From Montifringilla adamsi (taxonomy: Eukaryota; Chordata; Aves; Passeriformes; Passeridae), in contig JAGGNK010008892.1 in the NCBI GenBank assembly GCA_017590115.1, positions 2,363,383 through 2,427,382 on the forward strand: a DNA stretch of 64,000 bases. The letters are read 5' to 3'. The notes under the pieces were generated by a model that was given only the letters and a program-made list of their open reading frames with translations, did no database searches and was not told where the DNA came from. Each line of letters starts with the position of its first letter. Within the stretch, counting starts at the first letter, position 1. A program made the position numbers and the translations under genes. Of this stretch, positions 63,905 through 64,000 are shown in pieces.

Positions 63905-64000
63905 GTATGGATGGGTGTGAATTGCTCCTGAGTGAAGATTCTTATGGGATGGGACTGATGCTTCCCCCTTCTCTAGGTGAAATAAAACAGTAAGGATCTG

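Overview
The window reads as vertebrate nuclear DNA, most likely from a bird. Five split genes with canonical introns lie in the order PROX2(-), DLST(+), RPS6KL1(-), PGF(-), EIF2B2(+). From general knowledge this is the gene order of human 14q24.3 and the matching avian block. Avian origin is inferred from the compact introns, the GC-rich CpG-island promoters and the degenerate CR1 LINE tails as the only recognisable transposons. Species cannot be fixed from this sequence.

Layout. 1-8138: AT-richer DNA with two old CR1 fragments and no gene I can name; the end of YLPM1 would be expected to the left by synteny. 8139-11195 (-): PROX2, four coding exons. 13270-13640: a GC-rich block that may hold the PROX2 promoter. 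15060-31384 (+): DLST, CpG-island promoter, exon 1 and 14 clear coding exons, polyadenylation signal at 31379. 33378-41301 (-): RPS6KL1, ten coding exons, converging on DLST across about 2 kb. 41470-46590: intergenic, with a 129-bp direct repeat. 46593-52389 (-): PGF, seven coding exons including a basic cassette exon; its promoter side is cut by a 284-bp assembly gap (52478-52761). 53000-61960: about 9 kb without a recognised gene. 61961-62208: a 16-bp minisatellite. 62339-63904 (+): EIF2B2, first three exons, running off the right edge.

The genes do not form a pathway. PROX2 is a transcription factor, DLST a mitochondrial TCA-cycle acyltransferase, RPS6KL1 a MIT-domain protein with a degenerate kinase fold, PGF a secreted VEGF-family ligand and EIF2B2 a translation-initiation exchange factor subunit. 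Their adjacency is conserved synteny. I found no new multi-gene system.

The most notable sequence-level observations are: a minor-spliceosome (U12, AT-AG) intron in PROX2 with a full-match 5' site and branch site; an in-frame TAG as the last codon of the apparent DLST first exon; a phase-neutral 63-bp heparin-binding-type exon in PGF; loss of the DFG aspartate and a long insert in the RPS6KL1 kinase fold; and a VNTR abutting the EIF2B2 promoter. Exon boundaries were placed by hand from splice motifs, reading phase and remembered protein families, with no alignment run.
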